Shown here: one piece after another, positions 17,213 through 25,724 of the stretch
Position numbering within the stretch: position 1 is the first letter of the stretch
Layout: each line of letters opens with the position of its first letter
Source of the DNA: an uncultured Pseudomonadota bacterium
GTDB lineage: Bacteria; Myxococcota_A; UBA796; SXON01
Reading direction: 5' to 3'
DNA length: 32,015 bases
Assembly (NCBI GenBank): GCA_903959175.1
Contig: CAJBVW010000072.1
Span: 1-32,015, forward strand
Notes under the pieces: model-generated
Database searches by the model: none
Seen by the model: only the letters and a program-made list of their open reading frames with translations
What the model was told of the DNA's origin: nothing
Translations under genes and position numbers: made by a program

Positions 17213-17848
17213 TTACCGCGGCGCCCCCTGCCCCCACGTCTCCCCGCCGCCCGTCAGGTACTCGATCTCCGCCACCGTGTCGGGGCGGCCGAGCGCCCGG
17301 TTGCGCCCGGGGAAGCGGCCGAAGCGCACGATGACGGCGCGGTGCTTCTCGGCGAAGTCGAGGTAGAAGCGGGCGAGGGTGCGGTCGGCGCCGGTGGCCT
17401 CGCGCACGAGGGCGCCGAAGAGGGCGACCGCCTGGTCCTGGTCGGCGATGGACTCGCCGTGCTCGAAGGGGAGGTAGACAAAGGTGCGGTGGGCGGCCGA
17501 GAGGGGGCGATCCCAGCCCGCCTGGAGGACGCGCGCGGCGAGGCGGCGGGCGCGGGGATCGGTGGCGAAGGCGCGGGCGCCGCCGCGGAAGAGGTTGCGG
17601 GAGACCTGGTCGAACACGACGATGGCGGCGAGCGCGCCGGCGGGGGTGTCGGCCCAGGCCTCGACGGCGTCGAGGTCGTCGAAGAGGGCGCTGAACAGCG
17701 TGGTCAGCTCGGCGTCGAAGGCGGGGTCCGGCATGAACCAGCGGCGCTGGAGCTCGCTGCGCGGGGCCACGCCGAGGTCGGTGCCGCCGAACCAGACCTC
17801 GAGGACGTCGGCGGGGGTCACGGGCGGCACGCGGGAGGGGCTGGTCAT
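17213..17848 (-). CDS. DUF924 family protein
   Basis: The 211-residue product matches the DUF924 pattern: VLEVWFG near the N-terminus, then QRRWF, a central FDQVSRNLFRG, FVYLPFEHGE, and a C-terminal FGRFPGRNRALGR. The family is all-helical and TPR-like, with no established biochemical role that I know of. Length is normal. The ATG at 17848 is 16 residues before the first family motif. It converges on the MaoC-like gene with a 15-base gap and is divergent from the beta-helix gene. Confidence 0.88.
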   Translation of the reverse strand: MTSPSRVPPVTPADVLEVWFGGTDLGVAPRSELQRRWFMPDPAFDAELTTLFSALFDDLDAVEAWADTPAGALAAIVVFDQVSRNLFRGGARAFATDPRARRLAARVLQAGWDRPLSAAHRTFVYLPFEHGESIADQDQAVALFGALVREATGADRTLARFYLDFAEKHRAVIVRFGRFPGRNRALGRPDTVAEIEYLTGGGETWGQGAPR

Positions 17849-17910
17849 CCCGTGGGCATAACCACGCTCGGGCCCGCGCGGTGCGGTGGCGTCACGACGG
17901 GGCGGGCGGC

Positions 17911-17927
17911 GGCGCTACACTCCACCG
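17911..17927 (+). promoter_or_regulatory. Candidate -10 element, possibly leaderless
   Basis: GGCGCTACACT at 17911-17921 contains TACACT, a four-of-six -10 match ending six bases before the ATG at 17928. Transcription would begin at or next to the start codon, and no ribosome-binding site is visible. Nearly the same sequence, GGCGCTACTCT, precedes the antitoxin gene at 29983. Confidence 0.4.
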
Positions 17928-19127
17928 ATGTTGGCCGTGCGCGTGTCCTCCGGGACGACCTTCCCCCCCTTCGACGACGCCGTCGGACAGACCCGCATCC
18001 TGACGGGCACCCTCGCGGAAGCCCAGGAGGCGGCGCTCTCGGCGGCGGGGTTCACCCTCGTGGCGAGCGCCCCGACGGACGCGCCGTACCTCGTCTTCTC
18101 CGACCGCGTGTGGTTCACCGCGTCCTTCCTGCGGTGCGTACGCGCCACCGGCGGCGTCGGCCGGGTGCGCATCTCCGACGAGACGTGGCTCCGCGAGATG
18201 GGGCCGCTCCAGACCGCGCCCGAGCGCCCCGAGGTCGCGATGGTCGCCGCGGGCGCGCCGCCGAGCCTCGACGGGCCGGACCTCCCCGTCGACCTCCAGC
18301 TCCGCGCCGCCCCGCCCGTGGTCCTCCACCCCGCCTTCGCGCATGCCCAACGCCCGCTCGTGACCGGTACGCGCCTCGTCCACGGGGTCGAGCACTGGAG
18401 CCACGTGCTGCGGGTCAACCTGCTCGCGCTCGTGGCCACGGCCGAGGAGGCGAAGGCCGAGTTCGAGGCGTCCCCCTTCTGGAAGCGCGCGCTCCGCGTG
18501 ATCGGGATCCTGCTGCGCGCGCGGAGCATCAAGCCCCACGCCATCGCCCGCGCCCTCAACCGCGTCGGCACCGGCTGCACCATCCACCCAACGGCCGTGG
18601 TCGAGGCGTGCCAGCTCGGGAACAACGTGGAGGTCGGGCCGTACGCGCTCCTCCGCGGCTGCATCGTCGGCGACGGCGCGAAGATCGAGGACTACGCGCA
18701 CGCCTCTGTGTCGGTGATCGGCGCGGGCGCGCGGCTGGGCCGCACGGCGATGTGCAACTTCTCCGTACTCTATCCGGGGGCGTTCGTCAGCGCGGGCGGC
18801 GGTTGGCAGATGTGCGTGTTCGGCCGCGACGCCTTCGTGGCGATGACCGCCACCGCGTACGACCTCTCCTTCGGCGGCCCGATCCGCGTCGTGCACCGCG
18901 GCGCCGTCGTGAGCGCGGAGACGCACTTCCTCGGCGTCGCCATCGGACACCGCGCGAAGATCGGAGCGCACGTCAAGATGGGCTACGGGATGGCCGTCCC
19001 CAACGACGCCTTCCTGGTCGCCCCCTCGGGGGACGTGCTCCGCAAGTGGCCGGACGCGATCGAGGGCGCGGCCACGGTGCGGGACGGGGTGGCGGTGCCC
19101 GTCGTCGCGCCGAAGCCCGCACCGTAG
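17928..19127 (+). CDS. Left-handed beta-helix (hexapeptide-repeat) protein
   Basis: This 399-residue protein has a C-terminal hexapeptide-repeat domain, residues about 215-375, with repeats such as IHPTAVVEACQLGNNVEVGP and IVGDGAKIEDYA. These form a left-handed beta-helix as in acyl- and nucleotidyl-sugar transferases like GlmU and LpxA. The N-terminal 130 residues (with DAPYLVFSDRVWFTASFL) look like a reduced nucleotidyltransferase-like domain, and a helical linker follows. No intact nucleotide-binding Gly-rich motif is visible, so I assign only the fold. ATG 17928 is chosen because a -10 box lies directly before it. The gene ends three bases from the convergent membrane-protein gene. Confidence 0.8.
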   Translation: MLAVRVSSGTTFPPFDDAVGQTRILTGTLAEAQEAALSAAGFTLVASAPTDAPYLVFSDRVWFTASFLRCVRATGGVGRVRISDETWLREMGPLQTAPERPEVAMVAAGAPPSLDGPDLPVDLQLRAAPPVVLHPAFAHAQRPLVTGTRLVHGVEHWSHVLRVNLLALVATAEEAKAEFEASPFWKRALRVIGILLRARSIKPHAIARALNRVGTGCTIHPTAVVEACQLGNNVEVGPYALLRGCIVGDGAKIEDYAHASVSVIGAGARLGRTAMCNFSVLYPGAFVSAGGGWQMCVFGRDAFVAMTATAYDLSFGGPIRVVHRGAVVSAETHFLGVAIGHRAKIGAHVKMGYGMAVPNDAFLVAPSGDVLRKWPDAIEGAATVRDGVAVPVVAPKPAP

Positions 19128-19130
19128 GGT

Positions 19131-20204
19131 TCAGCCCAACAACCAGCGTCGCAGGCCGCTTCCCGGCGGGCCGAGGCGCCAGAGCCAGCCGTCCAGCAGG
19201 TAGTGGGTGAGCTGCGCCGTCGCGAGGAGCGGCACTGCGAGCGTCGCGACCCACTCGGGGAGATCGGCGGGGGCGAAGAGGTGTTCGCGCCACACGAGGG
19301 CGTCCCACGCCACCTCTTCGAGGACCGCCGCGAGGATCGGGATCGCGAGGAACGCGCCGAGGGCCGCCGGGGCGAACCAACCCGGGGTGAGCGCGCCCTC
19401 GCCGTCGCGCCATTGCCGCCGGCCGACGTGGTGGACGAGCGCGAAGTAGGGGATCCCGTGCGCCACGACGTTCGCGAGGGTGAAGGCGGCGTCTCCGTTT
19501 GTGAGCACGATGCCGACGGTCCAGCTCGCGGCGGTGGAGAGCACCCAGAGGTCCCGCCCCGGCTGCCACACGCGGCCCCGGAGCCTGAGCGCCGCCCAGG
19601 TGGCAAACAAGCCAGCGGTAACGATGCCCGCGATCGGCACGACCCACCCCGGCAGCCCGACGAGGAAGTCCGTGGCGGTGAACCAGGAAAAGGCGCGTGG
19701 CAGATGGGCGTGCCACCACACGACGGGGAACACGCAGAGCATCGCGACGGTGGCGTGCTCGACGCGCGCTTCGAGGGCCGCGCGAGGGACACCGGCCCGC
19801 GCCCGGTAGAGCGCCGCGAACCCCTGCTGTTGCCGCACGAAGTGGAAGACGGCGACGTAGGCGAGGACCGTCCAGAACCACGTCGGCGCGAGGCTGTGGA
19901 GGGTGACGGCGCCGCCGAACGCGGCGAGGGGGACGCCCCACAACAGGCCCGGGCGGTCCCGACGGACGTCGGGAGCGAGCCACGCACGGTAGAGCGTCGC
20001 CCAGGTGTGCGCGACGTCGACGAGCACGACGAGGGCGAGCCACCCGAGCAGACCGACCTCGGCGCCTTCGGGGAGGAGCAGCGCGCCGGCCGCGGCGAGG
20101 AGCGCGGGGCCGCTGAACCACGCGACGTCGTAGGCGGGGGAGACGAGCCAGCCGGCGGGCGTGGGGGCGGCGGTGGCGGGAGAGGCGGACGCCGTCAGAG
20201 CCAC
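19131..20204 (-). CDS. Polytopic membrane protein with intramembrane histidines
   Basis: The 357-residue product has about nine membrane segments. Histidines recur in or beside helices: VDVAHTWATLYR, VAVFHFVRQQQGF, NVVAHGIPYFALVHHVG and AQLTHYLLDGWLWR. This pattern suggests a membrane metal site, as in Brp/Blh carotenoid-cleaving proteins or other diiron membrane oxygenases, but I cannot assign a family. The GTG start at 20204 overlaps the end of the FAD-protein gene by 10 bases; the next Met is deep inside the protein, so the start is fairly secure. As the last gene of the long minus-strand unit, it is probably co-translated with the oxidase and may act on the same substrate or anchor it. 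Confidence 0.75.
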   Translation of the reverse strand: MALTASASPATAAPTPAGWLVSPAYDVAWFSGPALLAAAGALLLPEGAEVGLLGWLALVVLVDVAHTWATLYRAWLAPDVRRDRPGLLWGVPLAAFGGAVTLHSLAPTWFWTVLAYVAVFHFVRQQQGFAALYRARAGVPRAALEARVEHATVAMLCVFPVVWWHAHLPRAFSWFTATDFLVGLPGWVVPIAGIVTAGLFATWAALRLRGRVWQPGRDLWVLSTAASWTVGIVLTNGDAAFTLANVVAHGIPYFALVHHVGRRQWRDGEGALTPGWFAPAALGAFLAIPILAAVLEEVAWDALVWREHLFAPADLPEWVATLAVPLLATAQLTHYLLDGWLWRLGPPGSGLRRWLLG

Positions 20205-21880
20205 GTCGCGCCGGGGCGGCCGTGGAGCGCGAGCACGGCCTCGGCGGCGCGGATGCCGTGGAAGCTCGCCTCCTCGAAGAGGGAGACGCCGGAGAGGTCC
20301 GTGTGGGCGAGGTGGACGCGCGGGTGGAGCGCCGCGAGGGCGTCGAGGCGGCCGACGCGGTGGAGGCCGGGCGCGGGGACGACCGTGCCGTGGCCCCAGT
20401 GCCACACGTCGAGCCGCTCCAGGACGTCGAGCAGATCGGGGTGGGAGGGGCCGAGGTCGTCCAGGACGAGGTCCCGCGCGGCCTCCCAGGGCTCGTCGAG
20501 CAGGGCGCGGCGGCCGGCGAGGGGATCGCCCAGGACGGGCTGGTACCAGGAGAGGACCGAGGGCCCGCCGTAGTTTCCCCCCTGGTGGGTCGCGGTGACG
20601 TAGCCGAGGCTGGCGGCGCCGTAGACCACGCTGTCCCACGCCGTCGGGACGCCGTGCGCGCTCGGGAGGCGGGAGACCTGGAGCTGGGCGACGCGCCAGG
20701 GGGCGTGGTCGGGGAGGGCGGCGTCGGGGAGGGCGCGGAAGCCGGCGAGGTCGAGCGGGCCATCGGTCACGACGGGCGTGCGCAGGGGCGTCCCGACCGG
20801 CGGGGCCCCGAGGAGGCGGCGGGCGAGGCGCGCGGGCACCGCGAGGACGACGGACCCGGCCTCGATCCCCAGGGTTCGCGCGGTGCCGTCGGCGCCGGGG
20901 ACGTCCGCCCACACGCGCACGCGGCCGTCCTCCACCTCGACCTGCCGCACGACCACGCCGGTCTCGACGGGGACGCCGGCGCGCGTCACGAGGTGGTCGA
21001 CCAACCACCCGTTGCCCGCCGGCCAGGTGAGGACGTGGGTGCCGAGGTCCCTCGCGTCTCCGGGGTCGGGCCGGCGCGAGCAGAAGTAGTGGAGCCCGGC
21101 CCAGGCGGAACAATCGGTGAGGGAGGCGCCGAAGTCGTCGCGTGTGGCGTACTCGAGCGACCACCGCATCACGGGCGCGGTGAAGCCGAGCTCGTCGAGG
21201 AACGACGCGAAGGAGCGGTCGGCGAGGGCGCGAATCGCGGGGTCCTTCGAGCTCTTGGCGACCGGGATGGTGAAGGCGGGCAGGCCGTCGGCGCCGACGC
21301 GGGCGGACCACTCGGCGACGAGCGCGCTCCACGCGTCGCGCTGGCGGCGGTCCTCGGGCTCGGCGTGGGCCTCGGGCCAGAGGCCGTCGATCCACCTGCC
21401 CCCGTCCCAGATGCGCTCCTCCGGCGCGAGGCACAACGCGTCGGAGGAGTAGGTGGGGCGGCCCTCGGCGTCGGCGCCGGTGATGACGCCAACGTCGCGG
21501 AGGAGGCGACGGACGTGGAGCGCGTCCGGGCCGGGGAGGGTGAGGTAGTGGGCGCCCCACGGGTAGGCGCCGCGCGGCCCGGTGCCGGAGACGGCGGTGC
21601 CGCCCGGGGCCGACCAGAGCTCGAGGAGCCGCACGGAGAGGCCCTGCCCGGCCAGGCGCCACGCGGCGGAGAGCCCGGCGACGCCCGCCCCGACGATGAC
21701 GACGTCGGCGCGCTGGAGCTCGCCCCCGGCCACGAAGGGGGCCTGCCAGCGGTGCCCGCGCGCGGCGAGGCCCGCGGAGGCGGCGGTCCCGAGGGGGGCA
21801 ACGGGAGCGGCGGGGGGGCGCCCGCACGCCGCGAGGCCGGTGCTCGCGAGGCTCCCGGCGAGGAAGGCGCGGCGGTTCAC
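20195..21880 (-). CDS. Exported FAD-dependent amine-oxidase-like protein
   Basis: This 561-residue flavoprotein has an N-terminal twin-arginine motif (NRRAFLAG, Arg3-Arg4) and then a lipobox-like GLAAC with Cys19, so it is probably exported folded by Tat and then lipidated. The FAD-binding Rossmann motif GAGVAG is at 64-69, ending in an acidic residue after the second strand. The segment YPWGAHYL fits the flavin site of amine oxidases, and the C-terminal HTDLSGVSLFEEASFHGIRAA fits the family's final FAD motif. The substrate is unknown; its neighbour, a spermidine-synthase-like enzyme, suggests an amine. GTG 21880 overlaps the stop of that neighbour (GTGA), so they are translationally coupled. 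Confidence 0.85.
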   Translation of the reverse strand: MNRRAFLAGSLASTGLAACGRPPAAPVAPLGTAASAGLAARGHRWQAPFVAGGELQRADVVIVGAGVAGLSAAWRLAGQGLSVRLLELWSAPGGTAVSGTGPRGAYPWGAHYLTLPGPDALHVRRLLRDVGVITGADAEGRPTYSSDALCLAPEERIWDGGRWIDGLWPEAHAEPEDRRQRDAWSALVAEWSARVGADGLPAFTIPVAKSSKDPAIRALADRSFASFLDELGFTAPVMRWSLEYATRDDFGASLTDCSAWAGLHYFCSRRPDPGDARDLGTHVLTWPAGNGWLVDHLVTRAGVPVETGVVVRQVEVEDGRVRVWADVPGADGTARTLGIEAGSVVLAVPARLARRLLGAPPVGTPLRTPVVTDGPLDLAGFRALPDAALPDHAPWRVAQLQVSRLPSAHGVPTAWDSVVYGAASLGYVTATHQGGNYGGPSVLSWYQPVLGDPLAGRRALLDEPWEAARDLVLDDLGPSHPDLLDVLERLDVWHWGHGTVVPAPGLHRVGRLDALAALHPRVHLAHTDLSGVSLFEEASFHGIRAAEAVLALHGRPGATWL

Positions 21881-23391
21881 CGGCCCATCTCGCGCCAGTC
21901 TTCGGTGTAGAGGCGCACGAGGAGCTGGTTGTCGAGCCTGTTGACCACGGTGCCCTGGGGGGCGAGGTCGACCGGGAAGTGGAAGAGCGTCGCGAGCGTC
22001 TCCGCGTTCAGGAAGCGGAGCCCGTCGAGCACGGGGCGAAACTCGGTGATCGGCGCCATGGAGGCGAGGACGAAGCCCCACTCGCCGAAGGAGGGGACGT
22101 AGGCGTGGTAGGGCCGCACGGCGAGGCCGGCCTCGCGCATGGTCTCGACGATGCAGCCGTAGGCCTGGGGCGAGAAGAGCGGGGAGGTCGCCTGGACCGA
22201 CACCGCCGCGCCCGGCGCGAGGATGCGCTGGAGGAGCCGGTAGAAGGTGAGGGTGTAGAGCTTCCCAAGGCCGAAGTTGTTGGGGTCGGGGAAGTCGGAG
22301 ATCACCACGTCGAAGCCGGGGCCCGTGTAGTTCCGCACCCATGCGAACGCGTCATCGTTCACGACGGTCACGCGGGGGTCGGACAAGGCGCCGCCGTTGA
22401 GCGCCGCGAGGTCTTCCCGCTCGGTGAAGAGGCGGGTCATCTCGGGGTCGAGGTCGACCAGGACGACGGAGGTGATCTCGGGGTGCTTGAGGATCTCACG
22501 CACGGCGAGGCCGTCGCCGCCTCCCATCACGAGCGCGCGCTTCGGGGCCGTGACCGCCGCGACCGCCGGGTGCACCAGGGCCTCGTGGTAGCGGTACTCG
22601 TCCACCGAGGAGAACTGGAGCGCGCCGTCGATGAACAGGCGCGTGTCGCGGTGCGAGTGCGTCAGGACGAGGCGCTGGTAGGAGGTCTGGACCGACATCA
22701 CGACGGGATCCGCGAACAGGTCGCGTTCCATGCGCTTCTCCAGGTCCCCCGCGACCGCGAGCCCGACCCCGAGCGCGACGACCGCGCCGCCCGAGAGCAC
22801 GCGCAGCCGCGTGAGCACATGCGCGGGGGCCTCGAAGAGGAAGGTGGTCCAGAGCGCCACGATCGCGTTGACGAGGCCGAGGACCAGCGAGGTGCGGAGG
22901 AGCCCGACGTGGGGCAGGAAGAACAGCGGGAACAGCAGCGAGGCCGCGAGGGCGCCGACGTAGTCGAGCGCGAGGACGCGGGCGACGAGCTCCTTGAGGC
23001 TGGTGCGGGACTCGAGGATGCGGATGAGGAGCGGGAGCTCGAGGCCGACGCCGGTGCCGACGAGGCCCACCACGATGTAGAGCACCGCGCGAAAGCCGGG
23101 GGTGTACGTGAACCCCGCGAAGAGGAGCGGCGCCGAGAAGCCGCCGAGCAGGGCGACGGCGACCTCGACCTCGACGAAGCGGGCGACGAGGTCCTTCTCG
23201 AGGTAGCGCGACAGCCAGGAGCCGACGCCCATCGCGGTGAGGTACGCGCCGATGACCGTGCTGAACTGGAAGACCGAATCGCCGAGCAGATACGACGCGA
23301 GCGCGCCGGCGACGAGCTCGTAGACGAGGCCGCACGTCGCGATGAGGATGGTCGAGAGGAAGAGCACCCGCGCGGTGGGGGCGCCCGTCAC
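21877..23391 (-). CDS. Membrane-embedded spermidine-synthase-like aminopropyltransferase
   Basis: This 504-residue protein has about seven N-terminal membrane segments (residues 8-220) and a cytoplasmic SpeE-type domain. Family residues are present: YRYHE, the nucleotide-binding MGGGDG (GGGDG at 290-294), an acidic strand end VDLDPEM, and an active-site region SDFPDPNN with Asp366 and Asp369. Soluble SpeE moves an aminopropyl group from decarboxylated S-adenosylmethionine to putrescine; the membrane-fused branch has no single settled substrate. No S-adenosylmethionine decarboxylase gene is in the window, so the donor must come from elsewhere or differ. GTG 23391 is four bases after the DUF350 stop; an ATG at 23399 meets a stop at once. 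Confidence 0.87.
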   Translation of the reverse strand: MTGAPTARVLFLSTILIATCGLVYELVAGALASYLLGDSVFQFSTVIGAYLTAMGVGSWLSRYLEKDLVARFVEVEVAVALLGGFSAPLLFAGFTYTPGFRAVLYIVVGLVGTGVGLELPLLIRILESRTSLKELVARVLALDYVGALAASLLFPLFFLPHVGLLRTSLVLGLVNAIVALWTTFLFEAPAHVLTRLRVLSGGAVVALGVGLAVAGDLEKRMERDLFADPVVMSVQTSYQRLVLTHSHRDTRLFIDGALQFSSVDEYRYHEALVHPAVAAVTAPKRALVMGGGDGLAVREILKHPEITSVVLVDLDPEMTRLFTEREDLAALNGGALSDPRVTVVNDDAFAWVRNYTGPGFDVVISDFPDPNNFGLGKLYTLTFYRLLQRILAPGAAVSVQATSPLFSPQAYGCIVETMREAGLAVRPYHAYVPSFGEWGFVLASMAPITEFRPVLDGLRFLNAETLATLFHFPVDLAPQGTVVNRLDNQLLVRLYTEDWREMGR

Positions 23392-23395
23392 GCGT

Positions 23396-23611
23396 TCATC
23401 CGATCGCCGCCGCGATGATGATGGCGAGGCCGATGACCACCGAGCCCATCACGATGCCGAGGGCGGTGTTCTGGTCCTCCTCGATCTCCTTGCGAAGGGA
23501 GAAGGGCGCGACCTTCCCCATCAGCCAGAAGGCAAGCAGGAACACCAGGATGCCGAGCCCCGTGTAGAGGAGCGTAGCGATGAAGTAGTAGGGGTCGAGC
23601 GGGTCGTGCAC
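23396..23611 (-). CDS. DUF350 membrane protein
   Basis: The 71-residue product has two membrane helices, residues about 8-28 and 48-70, joined by an acidic, charged loop LRKEIEEDQNTALG that is typical of DUF350 (UPF0719), here a single-repeat form. In E. coli the DUF350 protein YjfL is encoded with a glutathionylspermidine-synthase-like enzyme, a polyamine-linked context comparable to this one. The GTG start is supported by GGAG six bases upstream. The frame extends further upstream but lies antisense in reading terms to the Gly-rich gene and has no membrane-protein character. Confidence 0.82.
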   Translation of the reverse strand: MHDPLDPYYFIATLLYTGLGILVFLLAFWLMGKVAPFSLRKEIEEDQNTALGIVMGSVVIGLAIIIAAAIG

Positions 23612-23617
23612 GGGGAT

Positions 23618-23621
23618 CTCC
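23618..23621 (-). promoter_or_regulatory. Ribosome-binding site deciding the DUF350 start
   Basis: GGAG on the minus strand, six bases before the GTG at 23611, in a gap of only 17 bases between two genes. It fixes the DUF350 start. Confidence 0.65.
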
Positions 23622-23628
23622 GGGGAAC

Positions 23629-23841
23629 CTATTTTCCGCCGCTCCACCCGCCGCCGCTCCCGCCACCGCCGCCGCCGCCGCGGTAGAGCGGTACGTAGAT
23701 CGGGCGGTAGGAGCCGGGGTTTGCGCGCACGCTCTCGGGCACCGCGGCGCGGGGCGTGGTGGGTGGCACCCACCCGGTCAACACGATTGCGGCGACGACG
23801 ATCGCGAAGGCGAAGCCGAGGAAGTTGTGGAGCTTGAACAT
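23629..23841 (-). CDS. Small single-pass protein with Gly-rich tail
   Basis: This 70-residue protein has one hydrophobic helix (residues about 7-24, in LGFAFAIVVAAIVLTGW), a Pro-rich middle, and a low-complexity tail of Gly, Ser and Trp ending GGWSGGK. The helix could be a signal anchor that places the tail outside the cytoplasm. The ATG overlaps the stop of the DUF4178 gene by one base (TGATG), which supports the start and coupling. I do not recognise a family. The Gly-rich tail is common in small membrane partners of envelope systems. Confidence 0.72.
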   Translation of the reverse strand: MFKLHNFLGFAFAIVVAAIVLTGWVPPTTPRAAVPESVRANPGSYRPIYVPLYRGGGGGGGSGGGWSGGK

Positions 23842-25724
23842 CAGGCCTTCTCCCCCGTGTCCGCCCACCGCTTCTGCTCGAACACCCCCACGTCCATGAA
23901 GTACGCGATCGGGCCGAGGAGGGCGTAGACGAACAGCAGGATCGCGGGGAGGGTCCAGCCCGGATCGCGCGTGGCGCTCACGGTGAGGAGCTTGCCGATG
24001 TCGAGGTCCGCGGCGGCGGCGCCGAGGCCGACGCGCCCGGTCCAGGTGCCGGCGGGGAGCGTGGCGGTGGCGGTGCTGTCGCCGTAGGTGGTCCACTCCC
24101 AGAGCTCGCCGGTGCCGGTGTGGATGAAGGACACCAGCACGTCGGGGGAGGAGGGCAGGTTGCTGTCGAGCGTGACGTCGACCGTCGCCTCTTCAGCGAG
24201 CACGATCGGCTCCGTGACCCAGGCGTTCTCGCCCCCGACGACGATGTATTCGTGCGCGAAGAGGGGCGCGCGCGCGGGGAGGACGAGGGCGAGCACGAGC
24301 AGCACGGCGGCGACGCCGAGGAGGAGGCCGCCGCGGAGCATCGCGCGGGCGGTGGCGGCCGGCGTGTTGTGGGGGTTGGGCTGGTGCGGGGCGACGCCGG
24401 TGGGGGTCGGGAGCTGCACGCGGAAGGCCTGCGCGACGTCCGACGCGGGGAGCCAGGTGCCGACGGACCAGGTGTTCTCGGTGTCGGTGCGCTCGCCCGA
24501 GAGCATGAGCGGCGGGTCGATGTAGTCGGCGGTCCAGGCGGTGTCGCCCTTCTGGACCTCCCAGGTGAACTCGCCGAGGACGTGGCGGACGAAGGCCTGG
24601 CCGGTCTGGAAGCGGCGGAAGGTGTTGTTCTTCAGCCGCAGGGTGGCGCTCTCGCCGGTGCGGGACGCGGAGCGCGGGAGGGCGCCGCGGAGCGGCTCGA
24701 CGAAGCTCCAGTGGCGCTTGGTGTCGTCCACCAACCAGGCGAAGCCGCGGTACGGGTTGTGGAGGAGGTACTCCGTCCACGACCACTCGCCCTCGTCCAC
24801 GACGTAGCGGACCATCGCCCCGATCACGACCCAGTCCACCCCGCGGAGGGTGCCGCGGGTGCCGAGGGGGAGACCGGGCTTGAAGGCGGCCTTCTGGGCG
24901 CGGGAGAGGAGCTCGGCGGTGGCGAGGTCGCCCTCGGCGTCGATGCCGAGGGTGGAGCCGCAGAAGGGGCAGCCCATGCGCTGCGTGTCGCCGGGGGCGC
25001 GGATCGTGAGGGCGCCGCCGCAGTTCGGGCACTGGAGCGCGCGTACGGCGGTCAGCTCGGGGCCGGCGAACTGGACGAGCACGGGGTCCGACCAGCCCGC
25101 GAAGGCGCGCAGGCCCTCCATCTGGAGCTGGACGAGCGTGACGTCGCGACCGATCCAGAGCACGGCGCGGCCGGTGCCGTCGACGTCGGCGAAGTCGAGC
25201 GTCGCGACGCGGGGGCCGTCCTCCTGGCGGAGATCGAGGTAACGCGCGCCCTCGCCGGGGATCACGGGGAAGGGGAGGTTGCCCTCGGCGGCGACGACGG
25301 CGACCTCGTCATCCTCCATGACGCGCCACTTCGCGTCCCCGAGGGTGAGGCTGGCGCCCACGGTGGTCGCGCGGACGGGGGGGACGGAGATGTGCTCGCC
25401 GTAGGCGAACCATTGGCCGTTGCCCTCGCCGATCCAGCCGTCCGTGCCGTCCTCGAAGGTGAGGTACCACTCGTTCCAGCGGACGTGTTCGCGCGCCTTG
25501 CGGAGCACGCCGGCGACGCGGAAGGCGCGCCCGTCGAGGTTGCCGCGGGCCTCGAGCTGGATGGGCGAGAGGTCCCGCTGGAAGCGGGCGATCTTGCCGT
25601 AGTCCCGGAGGATGTCCCCCTCGCGGACCACGCACGACTGGCACGCGTCGCACACGGCCGTCAGCGCGGCGCCAGAGCGGAACGTGAGCGGAGAGCCGCA
25701 CGAGGGGCAGGACGAGGAGATCAC
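23841..25724 (-). CDS. DUF4178 zinc-ribbon membrane protein
   Basis: The 627-residue protein has two zinc-ribbon-like Cys groups: C6xxC9 with C25xxC28, and C232xxC235 with C252xxC255. Each is followed by a DUF4178-like beta-rich domain; EWYLTFEDGTDGWIGE in the first and EYLLHNPYRGFAWL in the second are the family's telling stretches. Two membrane segments lie near residues 460-480 and 590-612, enclosing a probable extracytoplasmic beta domain, with a short tail ending in the cytoplasm. DUF4178 proteins occur with DUF350 and SpeE-like genes in other bacteria as I recall; their function is not known. The GTG start overlaps the previous gene's stop (GTGA) and begins just before the first CxxC. 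Confidence 0.83.
   Translation of the reverse strand: MISSSCPSCGSPLTFRSGAALTAVCDACQSCVVREGDILRDYGKIARFQRDLSPIQLEARGNLDGRAFRVAGVLRKAREHVRWNEWYLTFEDGTDGWIGEGNGQWFAYGEHISVPPVRATTVGASLTLGDAKWRVMEDDEVAVVAAEGNLPFPVIPGEGARYLDLRQEDGPRVATLDFADVDGTGRAVLWIGRDVTLVQLQMEGLRAFAGWSDPVLVQFAGPELTAVRALQCPNCGGALTIRAPGDTQRMGCPFCGSTLGIDAEGDLATAELLSRAQKAAFKPGLPLGTRGTLRGVDWVVIGAMVRYVVDEGEWSWTEYLLHNPYRGFAWLVDDTKRHWSFVEPLRGALPRSASRTGESATLRLKNNTFRRFQTGQAFVRHVLGEFTWEVQKGDTAWTADYIDPPLMLSGERTDTENTWSVGTWLPASDVAQAFRVQLPTPTGVAPHQPNPHNTPAATARAMLRGGLLLGVAAVLLVLALVLPARAPLFAHEYIVVGGENAWVTEPIVLAEEATVDVTLDSNLPSSPDVLVSFIHTGTGELWEWTTYGDSTATATLPAGTWTGRVGLGAAAADLDIGKLLTVSATRDPGWTLPAILLFVYALLGPIAYFMDVGVFEQKRWADTGEKA

Noticed and set aside
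20195-22342. Upstream extension of the FAD protein frame
   Set aside because: The extra residues are antisense-free but lie inside the SpeE-like gene in another frame and are low-complexity; the twin-arginine signal begins at GTG 21880.
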